From Fallopia convolvulus (Eukaryota; Streptophyta; Magnoliopsida; Caryophyllales; Polygonaceae), in assembly GCA_964016875.1 (NCBI GenBank), contig OZ024724.1:14860501-14924500 (forward strand): a DNA stretch of 64,000 bases. Reading direction: 5' to 3'. A model generated the notes under the pieces. That model worked only from the letters and a program-made list of their open reading frames with translations, was not told where the DNA came from and did not search any database. Shown here piece after piece: positions 33,832 to 44,636 of the stretch. Within the stretch, counting starts at the first letter, position 1. Each line of letters opens with the position of its first letter. The position numbers and the translations under genes were made by a program.

Positions 33832-36129
33832 AGAAGCCCCGTCTTCATGGTAGAAACCAGTGGCGAAGTCGACCTCAAAGTCCGGGACTTCACGGTCCCT
33901 ACACCCGAGGCAAAGAGAAGGGTGATTACCCCCTTTGAAAGCGACTCCGAGAAAATCTACCTCGGGGAATGTCTCACCAGGACATCCGCAACGTCCCTAG
34001 AGGCCCTACTCGCTGGATCCCGCGACGTGTTCGCCTGGACCACAAAAGACCTCCGCGGTGTTCCACGGACACTAGCCCAGCACTCCCTAAACGTTGATGT
34101 GGCCACCCACCCCGTGGTACAACGAAGAAGGAAGATGAATGAAGAGAGAGCAAACGCCTCCAATCACGAGGTAGAAAAACTGCTGGCCGCGGAATTCATC
34201 CGCAAGGTGCAGTATCCGAGGTGGTTGTCCAACGTCGTGTTGGTAAAAAAGGCCAGCGGCAAGTGGTGGATGTGTGTGGACTTTAAAGACCTCAACAAGG
34301 CTTGCCCCAAGGACAGCTACCCCCTGCCCTCAATTGATGAGCTCGTTGATTCAACTGCGGGCCACGAGGTCCTAAGTTTCCTCGACGCATACTCGGGATA
34401 CAACTAGATCTTGATGAACTCATGCGATGAGGAAGAAACGTCCTTCATCACCCAGCGGGGAACATACTGCTACAGGGTCATGCCTTTTGGCCTCAAGAAC
34501 GCTGGTGCCACATTTCAGCGTCTCATCGACCGCGTCTTCAAGAATCATCTGGGAAGGAATGTGTCGGCTTACGTGGACGACATAGTTGTGCGGAGCAAGA
34601 ATCCCGAGGAACATCTGTTGGACCTCAACGAGGTTTTCACCACCCTCAGGCGCAACCGTCTCAGCCTGAATCCCGAGAAGTGCGTCTTCGGCGTATCATC
34701 GGGGAAATTCTTGGGTTTCATGATCAGTGAGCGCGGGATCGACGTCAACCCCGCCAAAGTGGAGTCGATCGTCTCAATGAGGTCCCCAAGGTCACGAACC
34801 GAGGTGCATCGTCTCAATGGCGCTGTAAATTACTTGGGAAGGTTTTGCACCCGTTTAGCGGACAAGTCTCTCCCCTTTTTCGCCGCTCTCAAGAAGAACG
34901 ACAAGTTCGCCTGGGACGAGTCACTCGAGACTGCTTTCTCCGAGTTAAAGACCTTCCATACAAAGCTCCCCACCTTGTCACCTCCGCTTGCTGGCGAAGA
35001 CCTGCAACTATACGTAGCGGTGAGCCCTGAGACAGTCAGCGCAGTGCTCACCAAGGATTTCATGCACCCAGTATACTTCGTGAGTCGCGTGCTCCAGCCT
35101 GCGGAGCAGAGATACTCCCTCGCGGAGAAAATGGCGCTGATAGTGCTGACCGCCGCGAGGCGTTTGCGCCCTTACTTCCATGCACATCCCATCCAGGTCC
35201 TCTCCGACCTCCCGCTTCGTCAAATCCTCCACAAGTCCGCTCTCTCCGGGCGTATGACGAAGTGGGCCGTTAAGCTCTCCGAGTTCGACATTAGTTACCT
35301 CCCGAGGACCGCAATGAAGGGACAGGCCTTACCCGAGACCAACACAAGCTCGGAGGAATGGAAGGTATTTGTTGACGGTTCACGATGTGATGCTGGCGGC
35401 GGGGCCGCTGTGTTCCTCGCTGGCCCCTCGATCGAAACGGAGTATGCTCTCAACTTTTCCTTCGAGGCCACCAACAACGATGCCGAGTACGAGGCAATGA
35501 TCGTCGGGATTGAGATGGCCCTCCTCAGCGGAGCCCTCAAGATCAGGGTCTACACGGATTCTGAACTGGTGGCACGACAGCTCAATAGCCAATACGACAC
35601 CGACACAGGATTTCTGCCTGCCTACCGGGCAAAGGTGAAGGCCCTTGTATCATGCCTAGAGACCTTTGCGGTAGAATCAATTCCGCGAACCTCGAAAACG
35701 AAGGCGGATGCCCTCGCGAGGTTGGGGTCCGCGATTCCCTTGGAAGTAGGCAACCACGTGATGGTAGAAAGAAAGCTCTCACGAAGTGTAGATATCGAGG
35801 TCCTATCCATAAGAACCGAGGAATGGAGGTTCCCTATAACGAGGTATATACGGAGCGGTATCCTCCCAGAGGACCCCGCGATGGCTAGGAAGCTGAAAAT
35901 GCAGGCATCCCGCTACTGCGTCACTGGCGACCAACTCTACCGCCGAGGGCATGCCGAGCCCAACCTGTTATGTGTACCCCCCGAGGTCACGGATCACATC
36001 CTCTACGAGGCACATGAGGGAGTCTGTGGCGGCCACCCGGGGTGGCGGGCCTTGGCACATAAGATTGTCCATCTGGGATACTTCTGGCCCACTCTCCGAC
36101 AAGATACAAAGGCCTACGTACAAAGGTGA
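33832..36129 (+). pseudogene. RE6 RT and two RNase H domains
   Basis: The linker to RT (DVFAWTTKDLRGVPRTLAQH) is followed by RT: WWMCVDFKDLNKACPKDSYP, SFLDAYSGYN, then a TAG at 34405-34407 exactly where YNQ-type sequence is expected (CAG to TAG), and the active site YVDD at 34570-34581. The first RNase H has lost its catalytic residues (LYVAVSPETVSAVL; VLSDLPLRQIL). The second, archaeal-type RNase H keeps FVDGSRCDAGGGAA, NNDAEYEAM and YTDSELV. The segment ends at TGA 36127-36129 inside the integrase zinc finger, where a cysteine (TGC) is expected before EGCQKHAK. Confidence 0.92.
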
Positions 36130-37038
36130 GAAGGGTGTCAAAAACATGCAAAGATCCAGCGCTCTCCGACCTCGCCTCTCCACTCCATCCACACACCCTG
36201 CCCGTTCGCGATGTGGGGGATGGACATCCTCGGACCCTTTCCCAAGGCAGCTGGCCAAGTACTGTACATCTTAGTCATTGTTGACTACTTTACAAAGTGG
36301 ATCGAGGCACAGGCCATGGCAAAAATCACCGGGGCAAAAGTCTGCGACTTCTTGTGGAAAAACCTCGTTTGTCGGTTCGGCGTCCCAATGACCATCATGA
36401 CCGATCATGGACCCCAGTTCGACTGCGAAGAGACCTAGTCTTTCTACTCAGAGCTAGGCATAGCCCTAAAATTCTCCTCGGTGGCTCATCCCCAGTCCAA
36501 CGGCCAGGTAGAGAATGTCAACGCCCGCATCCTGACCGACCTAAAAAAGCGGATGGGCATAGCGCAGGGCCGCTGGGCAGAGTTGCTCCCACTCGTCCTC
36601 TGGACGTATCGCACAACCGCCCTCCGTGCAACGGGCGAGACACCGTTCGCCCTCACTTACGGGGCAGAGGCGCTAGTCCCCGTAGAAACTCTGGTCCCAT
36701 CGGCAAGGGTATTCAACTTCGACGAGAAGAAAAACGAGTCCAGCCTCAAGGTTGAGCTACAATTTCGGGACGAGATTCGCGAGGTCGTTGACCTGCGTTC
36801 CAGAGAATACAAGCGCCGAGTAGGGGTGTATCATGACAAGAAGGTCAGACCTCGTCTCTTGACCTCGGGAAACCTCGTTCTAAGACGTACCGAGGGTGGC
36901 AAACTGAACCTTAACTGGGAGGGACCATATCTCCTCGGGGAGGAAGTCGCACCCGGGGCTTTTAAACTCAAAAATAGCGAGGGACGCACCCTAAGCAAGA
37001 CGTGGAACATCGCGCGGCTCAAGAAATATTACGTGTAA
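36130..37038 (+). pseudogene. RE6 integrase
   Basis: Continues the pol frame: GMDILGPFPKAAG (first Asp), MTDHGPQF (second Asp), NGQVENVNARI (Glu), so the D,D,E triad is present, followed by LVLWTYRTTALRATGETPFA and a C-terminal domain ending LKKYYV at TAA 37038. A TAG at 36436-36438 interrupts the core between the second Asp and the Glu. The zinc finger begins upstream (HEGVCGGHPGW) but loses one Cys to the TGA at 36127. Confidence 0.92.
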
Positions 37039-37112
37039 ACTCTCCAAGCCCTTTGTCCCTTAAAAGCTTTTATGAATAAAGGATTGCAGGCTTTTCAAAA
37101 ACTCTCTCAGAA

Positions 37113-37715
37113 TTGGAGAATCTCGTTTGCTCCACCCCTCGTTTCCCGCTTGGGGTTGGAGAATCTCGTAAGGTCCACCCCTCGCTTCCCGCTTGGGGTT
37201 GGAGAATCTCGTTTGCTCCACCCCTCGCTTCCCGCTTGGGGGTTAGGGGATCTCGTTTGGTCCACCCCTCGCTTCCCTCTTGGGGTTGGAGAATCTCGTT
37301 TGATCCACCCCTCGCTTCCCGCTTGGGGTTGGAGAATCTCGTTTGGTCCACCCCTCGCTTCCCGCTTGGGGTTGGAGAATCTCGTTTGGTCCACCCATCG
37401 CTTCCCTCTTGGGGTTGGAGAATCTCGTATGATCCAATCCTCGCTTCCCGCTTGGGAGTAGAGAATCTCGTTTGGTCCACCCCTCGCTTCCCGCTTGGGG
37501 TTGGAGAATCTCGTTTGGTCCACCCCTCGATTCCCGCTTGGGGTTGGAGAATCTCGTAAGATCCACCCCTCGCTTCCCGCTTGGGGTTGGAGAATCTCGT
37601 TTGGTCCACCCCTCGCTTCCCGCTTGGGGTTGGAGAATCTTGTTTGCTCCACCCCTCGCTTCCCGCTTGGGGTTGAAGAATCTCGTAAGGTCCACCCCTC
37701 GCTTCCCGCTTGGGG
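37113..37715. repeat. 43-bp minisatellite in RE6, 14 copies
   Basis: The unit starts TTGGAGAATCTCGTTTGGTC and continues CACCCCTCGCTTCCCGCTTGGGG. There are fourteen consecutive copies, nearly all 43 bp (one 44), with 1 to 8 differences each, and a decayed fifteenth start at 37716. It begins 75 bp after the pol stop. Because 43 leaves remainder 1 on division by 3 and the unit has few stops, long open frames appear on both strands. They are artefacts of the repeat. Confidence 0.95.
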
Positions 37716-38060
37716 TTGAAGGGTCTTGGTTAAGCTCGCGACCTCGGTATATTCACAATAAAAAACAAAAGCACTCCATATGGCCCGGGAGTCATAGTTG
37801 CGACGCCCGACCCATGGGGTTGGATGGATGGAGAAGCAAAAAGTAAGTCGAAGCAAATAATCTAAAGACATACAAACAATCCATGAGAGAGAATATAAAA
37901 TGAACAGTCAAGAAGGCCCATATATGCACAAAAGCAAAGACCACGAGGGCCGAGATGTTTAAATACAGACCCAACGGGGCCAAGATGTTCCAATTACAAA
38001 CCCCGTAGGGCAACAAGGAAGACGAAAATAAAAAAACAAACAACAAAAACACAACATCTC

Positions 38061-40482
38061 TTAACTCGTCGGGGCTTCGGCGTCTGGACCGGTGAAGTCA
38101 ACGGTTTCGCTCTTGGAGGCTTCAACGGTAGGGTCAACAAGCGTGTTCGAGGCCTTTGTAGCCGGAGCGGGAGTAGCGGAAGGCTGGGAGGGGGGCGCAT
38201 CGGTCGCGGGTTGAGGTCCCGTGGAGATCAACTCCGGGTTCCCTCGAGCGAGCTCCGCCTCGGAGGGAGCCTCGCTGGACACGATCCCGTCCGCATTGAG
38301 GAAAAATTCACATTCCCCCTCAGGCTCCTCCGCATCCAGCTCCCCCATGGTCTCGTCATAATTGGGGTTGATGAAGACGATGCGAGGATCAATGTGCCGT
38401 TATTTGGCCACCGCTTGCTTAACACCCATGCAGACGGCCTGGTGGAACATTTTCCTCACACTCTCCACCAACTCCTCTTTATATTCCTCCAAGGCCACGT
38501 ACTTCGGGCCCGCAACCATCACTTCCTCATTAAGCTCAACAACGCGTTTCGATATGGGAGATCTCCTCCTGCGCCCTCAAAAGCCCCGTCTCTTTCTCCT
38601 TGAAAAAGTTATGCTCGGCGGAGAGCTTACCCCGGAGCGCCTCGTTCTCGCGCTGCAATTCCTCAACGACCCCCTTCGCCTTGTCCAATTCCCCCTTCGC
38701 CTTGTCCAATTCCTCCTTCATCCGCCTTTCCCCCTCTTTAGCCTTCGCCTCCCCTTCTCTCGCCCTTGCAACCTCCTTCACCTGCTCCCGGGTCGCATCC
38801 TCTGCCGTCCTAGCCCGCTTCTCAACCGCAGCGAGATCTCTCGCTTTTTTCTCACACTCCTCCTCGCGAGCTTTAAGCGCTGCCTCCAGCTTATCCATCT
38901 GCTGGTGGGCAAGGGTAATACGTCTGCGGTTGTAGTTATCAAGGAAGGAGTGCTGCAAAAATTCGCGGAAGTAATTAAAAGTTCTATAAAAGAAAAAAGA
39001 AGCAAGAATGAAGTTCACAAAAGCAAAACTCACCATGGCCGAATATCGGGCAGTTTCCTCGTCGAGGGCTGCGTCGGTAAGGTTGTTGGCCCATGCGACC
39101 TCCTCTTTCCACTCTTCCTTGTCCCACTTTGCCGGAACACCCCTAGACGGGCCGGGACAGTGGAACTTAGCAGGTGACGGACCAACAACGTTGAGTACTC
39201 GTCCGTCGAAGTTAAAAAGGGGCATGTCATTCCCCGACGGACTTCGCCGGTCCTTTCCAGACGGATCCCGTTGCTCGTCTAACCTATGCTTCTTCCTGTC
39301 CTTACGAGGGGAATCCTCGCTTTTCCTTTTTTGCCCGGCCCCGTCACCTAGGCCCCGGGAGGTTTGGGAGGATGTCTTGGCGACGTCCCCTTTCAGCGGG
39401 GTCTCCCTAGAAGCTTTCTCCGTAGATACCTTCACAACGTCTCCTCTCAGCGGGACCTCGCTGGAGGCTTTCTTCCCGGACGTCTTCGGCGGCAGGGGGT
39501 GGGTTTAGCTGGAGCAGGGGGCAGTCTCACCACAGGAGCTGGATCCTTGATGACAATCCCCTTTGGAGCCCGGGGAGCCGGGGCCTTAGAACTAGAAATC
39601 AAGGGTTGTTTCCCCTTCGACTTCGAGGTAAGAGCGTGCAAAAGGTTCACTGCCAAAGAAAGACGTAAGAGTAAGTCAAAAAGGGCGGAGAAACAAGTGG
39701 AATTTAGCAAGGCAGTCTAAAGGTGCCTGGCTCGTTGTAGCGTATCGAGCCTTGAGCTCCTGTAGCTCCTCGACCGTGTGCGAGCACACACACCTCTCAA
39801 AGGTGCCAGGCACCACCGGAAAATTGAGGTATCTCCCGTTGATATCTCGACCCAGGAACCATTTTGGTTTCCACGTCCCGACGTTCGATTGGGCCGTGGT
39901 GATCTTGACGTTCGGCGTGCTAAGGTTGATAAGGAAGGATCGAGGTTCCCTCCTCGCTAAGAATAATGCCGACAACTCATCACGATTCGGCTCGTCCCCA
40001 AGTTCACGACTTCGAATCGTGTAGGCGCACAACAGCCACCAAGCATTCGGAAATAACTGGGCAGGACACACTCGCATGGCCCACATGTACTCAGCAATGT
40101 GCGGGGCTAGAGGTAGCCTGAAGGCCGCTTGAAGACTGAAAAGGTGCACGACCACGCACCTTTCGTACGAAGCCAAGGGCCGTCCCCCCTCCTCGAGGAG
40201 TGCCAGCTCAACTCCTTCGGGCCAGGGGAAGTCCTTCATGATCTTCTCGAGGTCTTTATGCTTAAGATCGATGGCCATTCCCTTGGACAAATAACACTCG
40301 GGGGTGCCTGGGGTCATGGGAATCCGTTCCTCAAGGACAACAGGAACACTAGACACGACATCTGTGATATAAGCCGCGGGGAATCTCGGGGGCACGTAAG
40401 AGGTAGAGGCCGAGGCACTTGCCGCATCCAACCGCATCTCAACCTCCGCAACGACCTCTTCAGGGTTAGAAGAGGAAGCCAT
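38061..40482 (-). pseudogene. RE6 antisense multi-exon gene
   Basis: Runs against pol, at the same relative position as the RE2 antisense gene. The ATG at 40482 (MASSSNPEEVVAEVEM) starts exon 1, containing VVVHLFSLQAAFRLPLAPHI, VCPAQLFPNAWWLLCAYTI and KPKWFLGRD, again resembling PF04195-type plant proteins. A 3' splice site (TTTGGCAG) ends at 39650, but its donor is not clear. A clean intron (GTGAGT ... TTTTGCAG, 39033-38953, 81 bp) joins DEETARYSAM to HSFLDNYNRRR, followed by a long charged coiled coil and a VRKMFHQAVCMGVKQAVAK segment, ending at 38061. Frame errors near 39500 and 38550 and a TAA near 38399 disable it. The function is unknown. Confidence 0.72.
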
Positions 40483-40792
40483 TTCAACACCAGAATAAAC
40501 ACGAAGACGAGGGAAGAGCGAGTTGATCGAAGTAGCGGAGTAGCTAGAAGAAGGGTCACTGAAGACCAATGAAGGAGAGCTCGGGTTCTAGGAATCGATA
40601 GGCTCTACGCTCCATACAGACTCAGAAACCTCCTGGTAAAAACTCTCTTGAACGTTGAAAACAAAACCAGGCAGAGGGCTCGCAGAAGTTCTCCTAGGCA
40701 TGAAAGAACGACGTCCAGGCCGCAGAAGGCTAGCACTTGGAAAAGAAATGAGCAGTAAGACACTGCGCACGGTAACCAAAGAAAAAACAGCA

Positions 40793-41010
40793 TGAGGTCA
40801 TGACCTCATAAGAAAAAAGCACGATATCATGACCTCGGAAGAAAACAGCACGAAGTCATGGCCTCAGAAGAAAAAAGCACGAGATCATGGCCTCGGAAGA
40901 AAAAAGCACGGGATCATAACCTCGGAAGAATAAAGCATGGGATCATAACCTCGGAAGAAAAAAGCACGAGGTCATAACCTCGGAGGGGAAAATCACGCGA
41001 GGTCATAAGG
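40793..41010. repeat. 29-bp tandem repeat with palindromic core
   Basis: About seven copies of a 29-bp unit (GAAGAAAAAAGCACGAGATC then ATGGCCTCG, with variants). Several contain GAGGTCATGACCTC or a close form, which is a perfect palindrome. It lies just upstream of the antisense gene's start, so it could be part of that gene's promoter. Confidence 0.85.
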
Positions 41011-42156
41011 GAAGAAAGCCACGTGGCGCCCTGGAGGCTACTCTGACAAGATAGGATGGCGAAGAAGAATTTGAAGCGCCAAAAAGAAGGAAAGAGAGGG
41101 GAGAGGGCCAACCAACGGTGGATGCCAACGGTGGAAGCCCAAACGTCCCGTCAATCCAACATTATGACGTTTGGGCTCCCAAGAACTTCAAAAACTCAGA
41201 ATAAGGGAAAAACAAGCATGCAACCGGCCACGGGCAGACGAAGAGTGCGAGGGCATGGCGGTCGCCACCCTTTCCCCAGCGTCTCCCCACCGCCTCCCCA
41301 CCACAAGACCAGCGAGAAACACCAAGAACAGGCCAAGACCGGAGATAAAAAGGAGAGAAGAAAAAAGAGGAAAGTGAAAACGGTAAAAGACACAGCACCG
41401 GGGCAAGCGCCACGACCACTTCCCCCGTTTCGCCACCACAACGACGGCAGGGGAAAGACCGAAAAGACTGACCACCAAAAACCCGAGCATAGGACAAAAT
41501 GGTAAAAAGCAAAGAGGAAGGGCGGAGACGATGCGCAAGGGAACGCACGCCCTCGCCACCGCCGTTTCGCCACCATAACACCGGCGCGAAACTCCGGGCA
41601 AGGCACCACCGCCCCTCCGAAACACTGACGAAAACGAAATGACGAAAAGCCCAAGGCAACAAACATCAAGAGACAAAGAGAAAGAAGTCGAAGATTTACT
41701 TGTTCAGAGTCGGCGTCGAAGGAGTGGTGGTGCAAACGGGAAGTAGAAAAGAGTTCGTCGGAAACCGCCTCGGAAAACTGACAAGAAACTGAAACGGCAA
41801 AGGGCGAAAATAGTGGAGAGGAAGATGAAGAGGAAGCGTGCAGAATACGCTCTTATAAAGAACGAGTCTGGGCCTATCCCTCCCGAGAAGCTTATTGGGT
41901 CTATCCCTCTTGAAAGGCCCATTAAGCGGGAGACGAGGGATGGGCCCAAGAAGTTAAGCCCATACGAGCAGGAATAACCGAGTACGAAGCTTCACGAAAG
42001 GAGAGCCTCGAGGAACCCACACCTCGCAAGGTCCCCTCCCCACCTCGAGCACGCCACATCCCGCGAGATACAATCCTAGCCTCTAAAAAACCAGTACCCC
42101 GCCACCGCAGGAAGCTTATGCCCTGCGGCCCTCGGGGCGAGATCCCCAGGGAGAAG
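41011..42156. other. RE6 3' region before the LTR
   Basis: GC-rich sequence with overlapping open frames in all three minus-strand phases (41162-41735). None shows a recognisable domain, and the overlap is best explained by composition. The polypurine tract (CAGGGAGAAG) ends at 42156. Confidence 0.55.
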
Positions 42157-42897
42157 TGGGCCCGGGGTATGTAATACGAATGAATGGTTCATGGTCCCAC
42201 TCTCGTATCCCTCATTTATTTAAAGTAAAGTTCGTACCCCGCGAAATGCCCAGAGACCTAGACCTCGTAACCGACCTTACTGACACCCGCCCACACGGAC
42301 TACTCATCGACGCCGCCTCTCCCATCCAACCACACACTGCCTTACATGCGGACCAATTAGGAGCCCACAATCTCGGGCGTCCCACATCGGACCTTGGACA
42401 AAACTCAATCCCTCAATCCTCTATAAATAGGGAGGAACCTCGAAGGAGAAAGGGGTCGAAAAATATTTTAACTCAAGAACTGTCTTGCTCATTATAGATC
42501 GACGTGGTAGAAACACCGTTAAAAGACCTCGCTACAAACAAGAAGAGTCCCCAAAAAGACTTCAAGTCACCCAAATATCTCGCCTGCATTGAAGACCTCG
42601 CTACACAATCTCACCAGAATCAACACCACACACACTCAAGTCCACCTCGCTCCCAGATCGATCTTGCAACACTTAGGTGGTAGAATCATTTAGTAAAGTA
42701 GGAGATCTCGAAGATTGTTAGCTCGCGATCTCGATAATCTGTAGGAGGTTCAAAGTATCTCTTAATTACTTGTCAAGCCTCGTTGGCTTTGTAACCTCGG
42801 TGTATGAAGGATATAAATAAGAAGCAATTGTTTGCACTATCAAAAGTAACAACCTCGTTCCTTGTCTTTTAGTGGGTCGTCATTTCGGGTTTCATCA
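42157..42897 (+). repeat. RE6 3' LTR
   Basis: 741 bp, TGGGCCCGGGG to TTTCATCA, matching 30977-31719 with scattered substitutions. TATA box at 42421-42430. Confidence 0.93.
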
Positions 42898-42917
42898 ACA
42901 AATGCCTGACGTAATTG

Positions 42918-44462
42918 TCAGAATTTGTTAGAGGGGCGATCCGCGAGCGCGGAATGGGACCCGCGGGCGCGGATATAATCCGGGGGCGCGGATTCTGCCT
43001 CGATTTCCGTGCTGTGATCGGAATTGTCCTCTGGCGAGCTCGGTGGTTCTCCGCTGGCTGGTAAATCAGTATTCAGCTCTTTCCTACTCCTTAATGTCAT
43101 TGCACTCACATTCTCTCTCGGGTTAATGGTCTGAGATGGCAATTTTCCCGAGTCTTTGGCTTCTAACCGATTCAGAATGGTTGCAATCTGACTCAATTGA
43201 TTTTCCAAGCGCTTTACTGCAGCCTTAGTCTCTTGATTCTCCTTCATAAGTTGATTGATAATGGCTGGATTTTCATTAGGAGCCTGGGGCCTTGGCATAT
43301 AATTCGGCCTGGGAACATAATTGGGCTGACCTCCCTGTGGTGGGAAAGGTTGTTGAGGTTGTTGATTCCACCTCAAGTTAGGATGGTTTGCCCACCCCGG
43401 GTTGTAGGTATTTGAGAATGGGTCATTTCGGGGTCGTTGATCATAGTTGCCTATAACATTCACATCAGCTGCTGGCTCTTGCATGATAGGGCATGCATCA
43501 GAAGGATGGCTAGATTCACCACAGATTCCACAAGCCCTTGAACTTGAAGCTCCATTACCCACCAACAACTGCTTCATCATAGCTTTTAACTCCCTTACTT
43601 TAGCATTCAGGGAATCATTAATAGAATTGATGGATCTACTGTTGGACCTCTTTCTTTGATTTCTGCATTGTTCAGCTAGGATTTCCAACTTCTCAAACGC
43701 CTGCTTAGGATTGAGATTCTCATAAGAACCCCCACATGAAGCATTCATCAGGCGCTTATCAACATCATAGAGACCCTCAATAATATAGCAGATCAGATCT
43801 TTATCAGAATAGCCATGGTATGGACAACTGGCTATGAATCTCTTGTAACGCTCATATTACTCATATAGATTCTCATCATCTCCCTGCTCCTGGCTGCTCA
43901 ACTGCTTCTTTATAGATGTTTGCTTAGCAACAGGGAAATATTTCTCAAGAAAAGCACCCTTCATCTGAGCCCAAGTAGTGATCTTCTCAAGTTTTATGTA
44001 CAAATACCATTCCTTAGCTGCATCAGCCAAGGAAAATTGAAAAGCCCTCAACATAAGCTGATCTTCAGTCACATCAGCTGGCTTCATTCCCAAGCAGACA
44101 AAATGGAACTCTGCAAGGTGTTTATTCAGATCCTCCCCACTTAGTCCATGGAACTTAGGCAAATAATGGAGAAGACCAGATTTAAGCTCAAACTTCACTC
44201 CTTCTCCCAGGGCGGGAAACTGAAGACCAAGCTGTTGCTGCTCTAAATTAGGCACAGTCAGTTGCCTAATAGTGCGATCTGCCATGGTTACTAGCTGCTC
44301 TTCAACCTCTGAATCAGATGAAGAAGAAGAAGATGAAACTGGATCAAACTGTATGCCTAGCACTTGAGCCTGAACTTGACGTCTCAACTGTCTCAGAGTC
44401 CTGTTAATTTCTGGATCAAACGGAACAAAAGGAGAATTATCAGTAGAATGGGTAAGAACCAT
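42918..44462 (-). pseudogene. gag: RE4 Gag (displaced by RE6)
   Basis: The ATG at 44462 starts MVLTHSTDNSPFVPFDPEIN. Core phrases: LKSGLLHYLPKFHGLSGEDL, HFVCLGMKPADVTEDQLMLR and WAQMKGAFLEKYFPVAKQ, as in Athila-type Gag. An in-frame TAA at 43857-43859 is followed, still in frame, by NASCGGSYENLNPKQAFEKL, a zinc-knuckle-like ACGICGESSHPSDACP, and a proline/asparagine-rich region. A TGA at 42918-42920 lies 20 bases before the RE6 junction. The rest of Gag plus protease resumes at 30958. Confidence 0.88.
42938..42994. repeat. RE4 dyad motifs at the gag-protease linker
   Basis: Three copies in 57 bp: GATCCGCGAGCGCGGAA, ACCCGCGGGCGCGGAT and ATCCGGGGGCGCGGAT. Same linker position as the arrays of RE5 and RE8. 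Confidence 0.8.
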
Positions 44463-44499
44463 AAGATAGGTTCTTATTGATTCGGGGCATCTGGACGAA

Positions 44500-44576
44500 C
44501 CGATCCGCGAGCGCGGAATAAATCTGTGGGCACGGATCTGCCGCGGGCGCGGAAAAATTCCGAGGGCGCGGTCTCG
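44500..44576. repeat. RE4 dyad motifs in the 5' leader
   Basis: Four variants (GATCCGCGAGCGCGGAAT, ATCTGTGGGCACGGAT, CCGCGGGCGCGGAA, TTCCGAGGGCGCGG) lie between the gag ATG and the primer site. Confidence 0.8.
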
Positions 44577-44612
44577 TCAGAAACGCCGATTAAACAGAAA
44601 ATTAAAACCAAT

Positions 44613-44630
44613 TCCACGACAACGACGCCA
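44613..44630 (-). other. RE4 primer binding site, decayed tRNA-Asp type
   Basis: On the minus strand TGGCGTCGTTGTCGTGGA, four mismatches from the exact tRNA-Asp complement seen in RE5, six bases from the LTR. Confidence 0.75.
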
Positions 44631-44636
44631 AAAATT

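Larger units (their letters stand above)
30977..42897 (+). mobile_element. RE6: Tat-lineage LTR retrotransposon inserted in RE4 gag
   Basis: An 11.9-kb plus-strand element with LTRs beginning TGGGCCCG and ending GTTTCATCA. Order: primer site, Gag, protease, RT, degenerate RNase H, archaeal-type RNase H, integrase, a 43-bp minisatellite, an antisense gene, a 29-bp repeat array and a polypurine tract. No clean target duplication is visible (AGAGG on the left, ACAAA on the right). The eight bases before the 5' LTR (GGGAGAGG) resemble those before the 3' LTR (GGGAGAAG). The two LTRs differ at roughly twenty positions by eye, so it is older than RE2. Confidence 0.93.

Noticed and set aside
37070..37871. 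Long overlapping open frames on both strands (up to 254 codons) over the 43-bp minisatellite
   Set aside because: They arise because the repeat unit is not a multiple of three and has few stops; the proteins are just the repeat translated.
41162..41735. Three overlapping minus-strand open frames of 160-180 codons
   Set aside because: Open in all three phases with Cys/Phe/Arg-rich low-complexity products and no known domain; GC-rich composition explains them.
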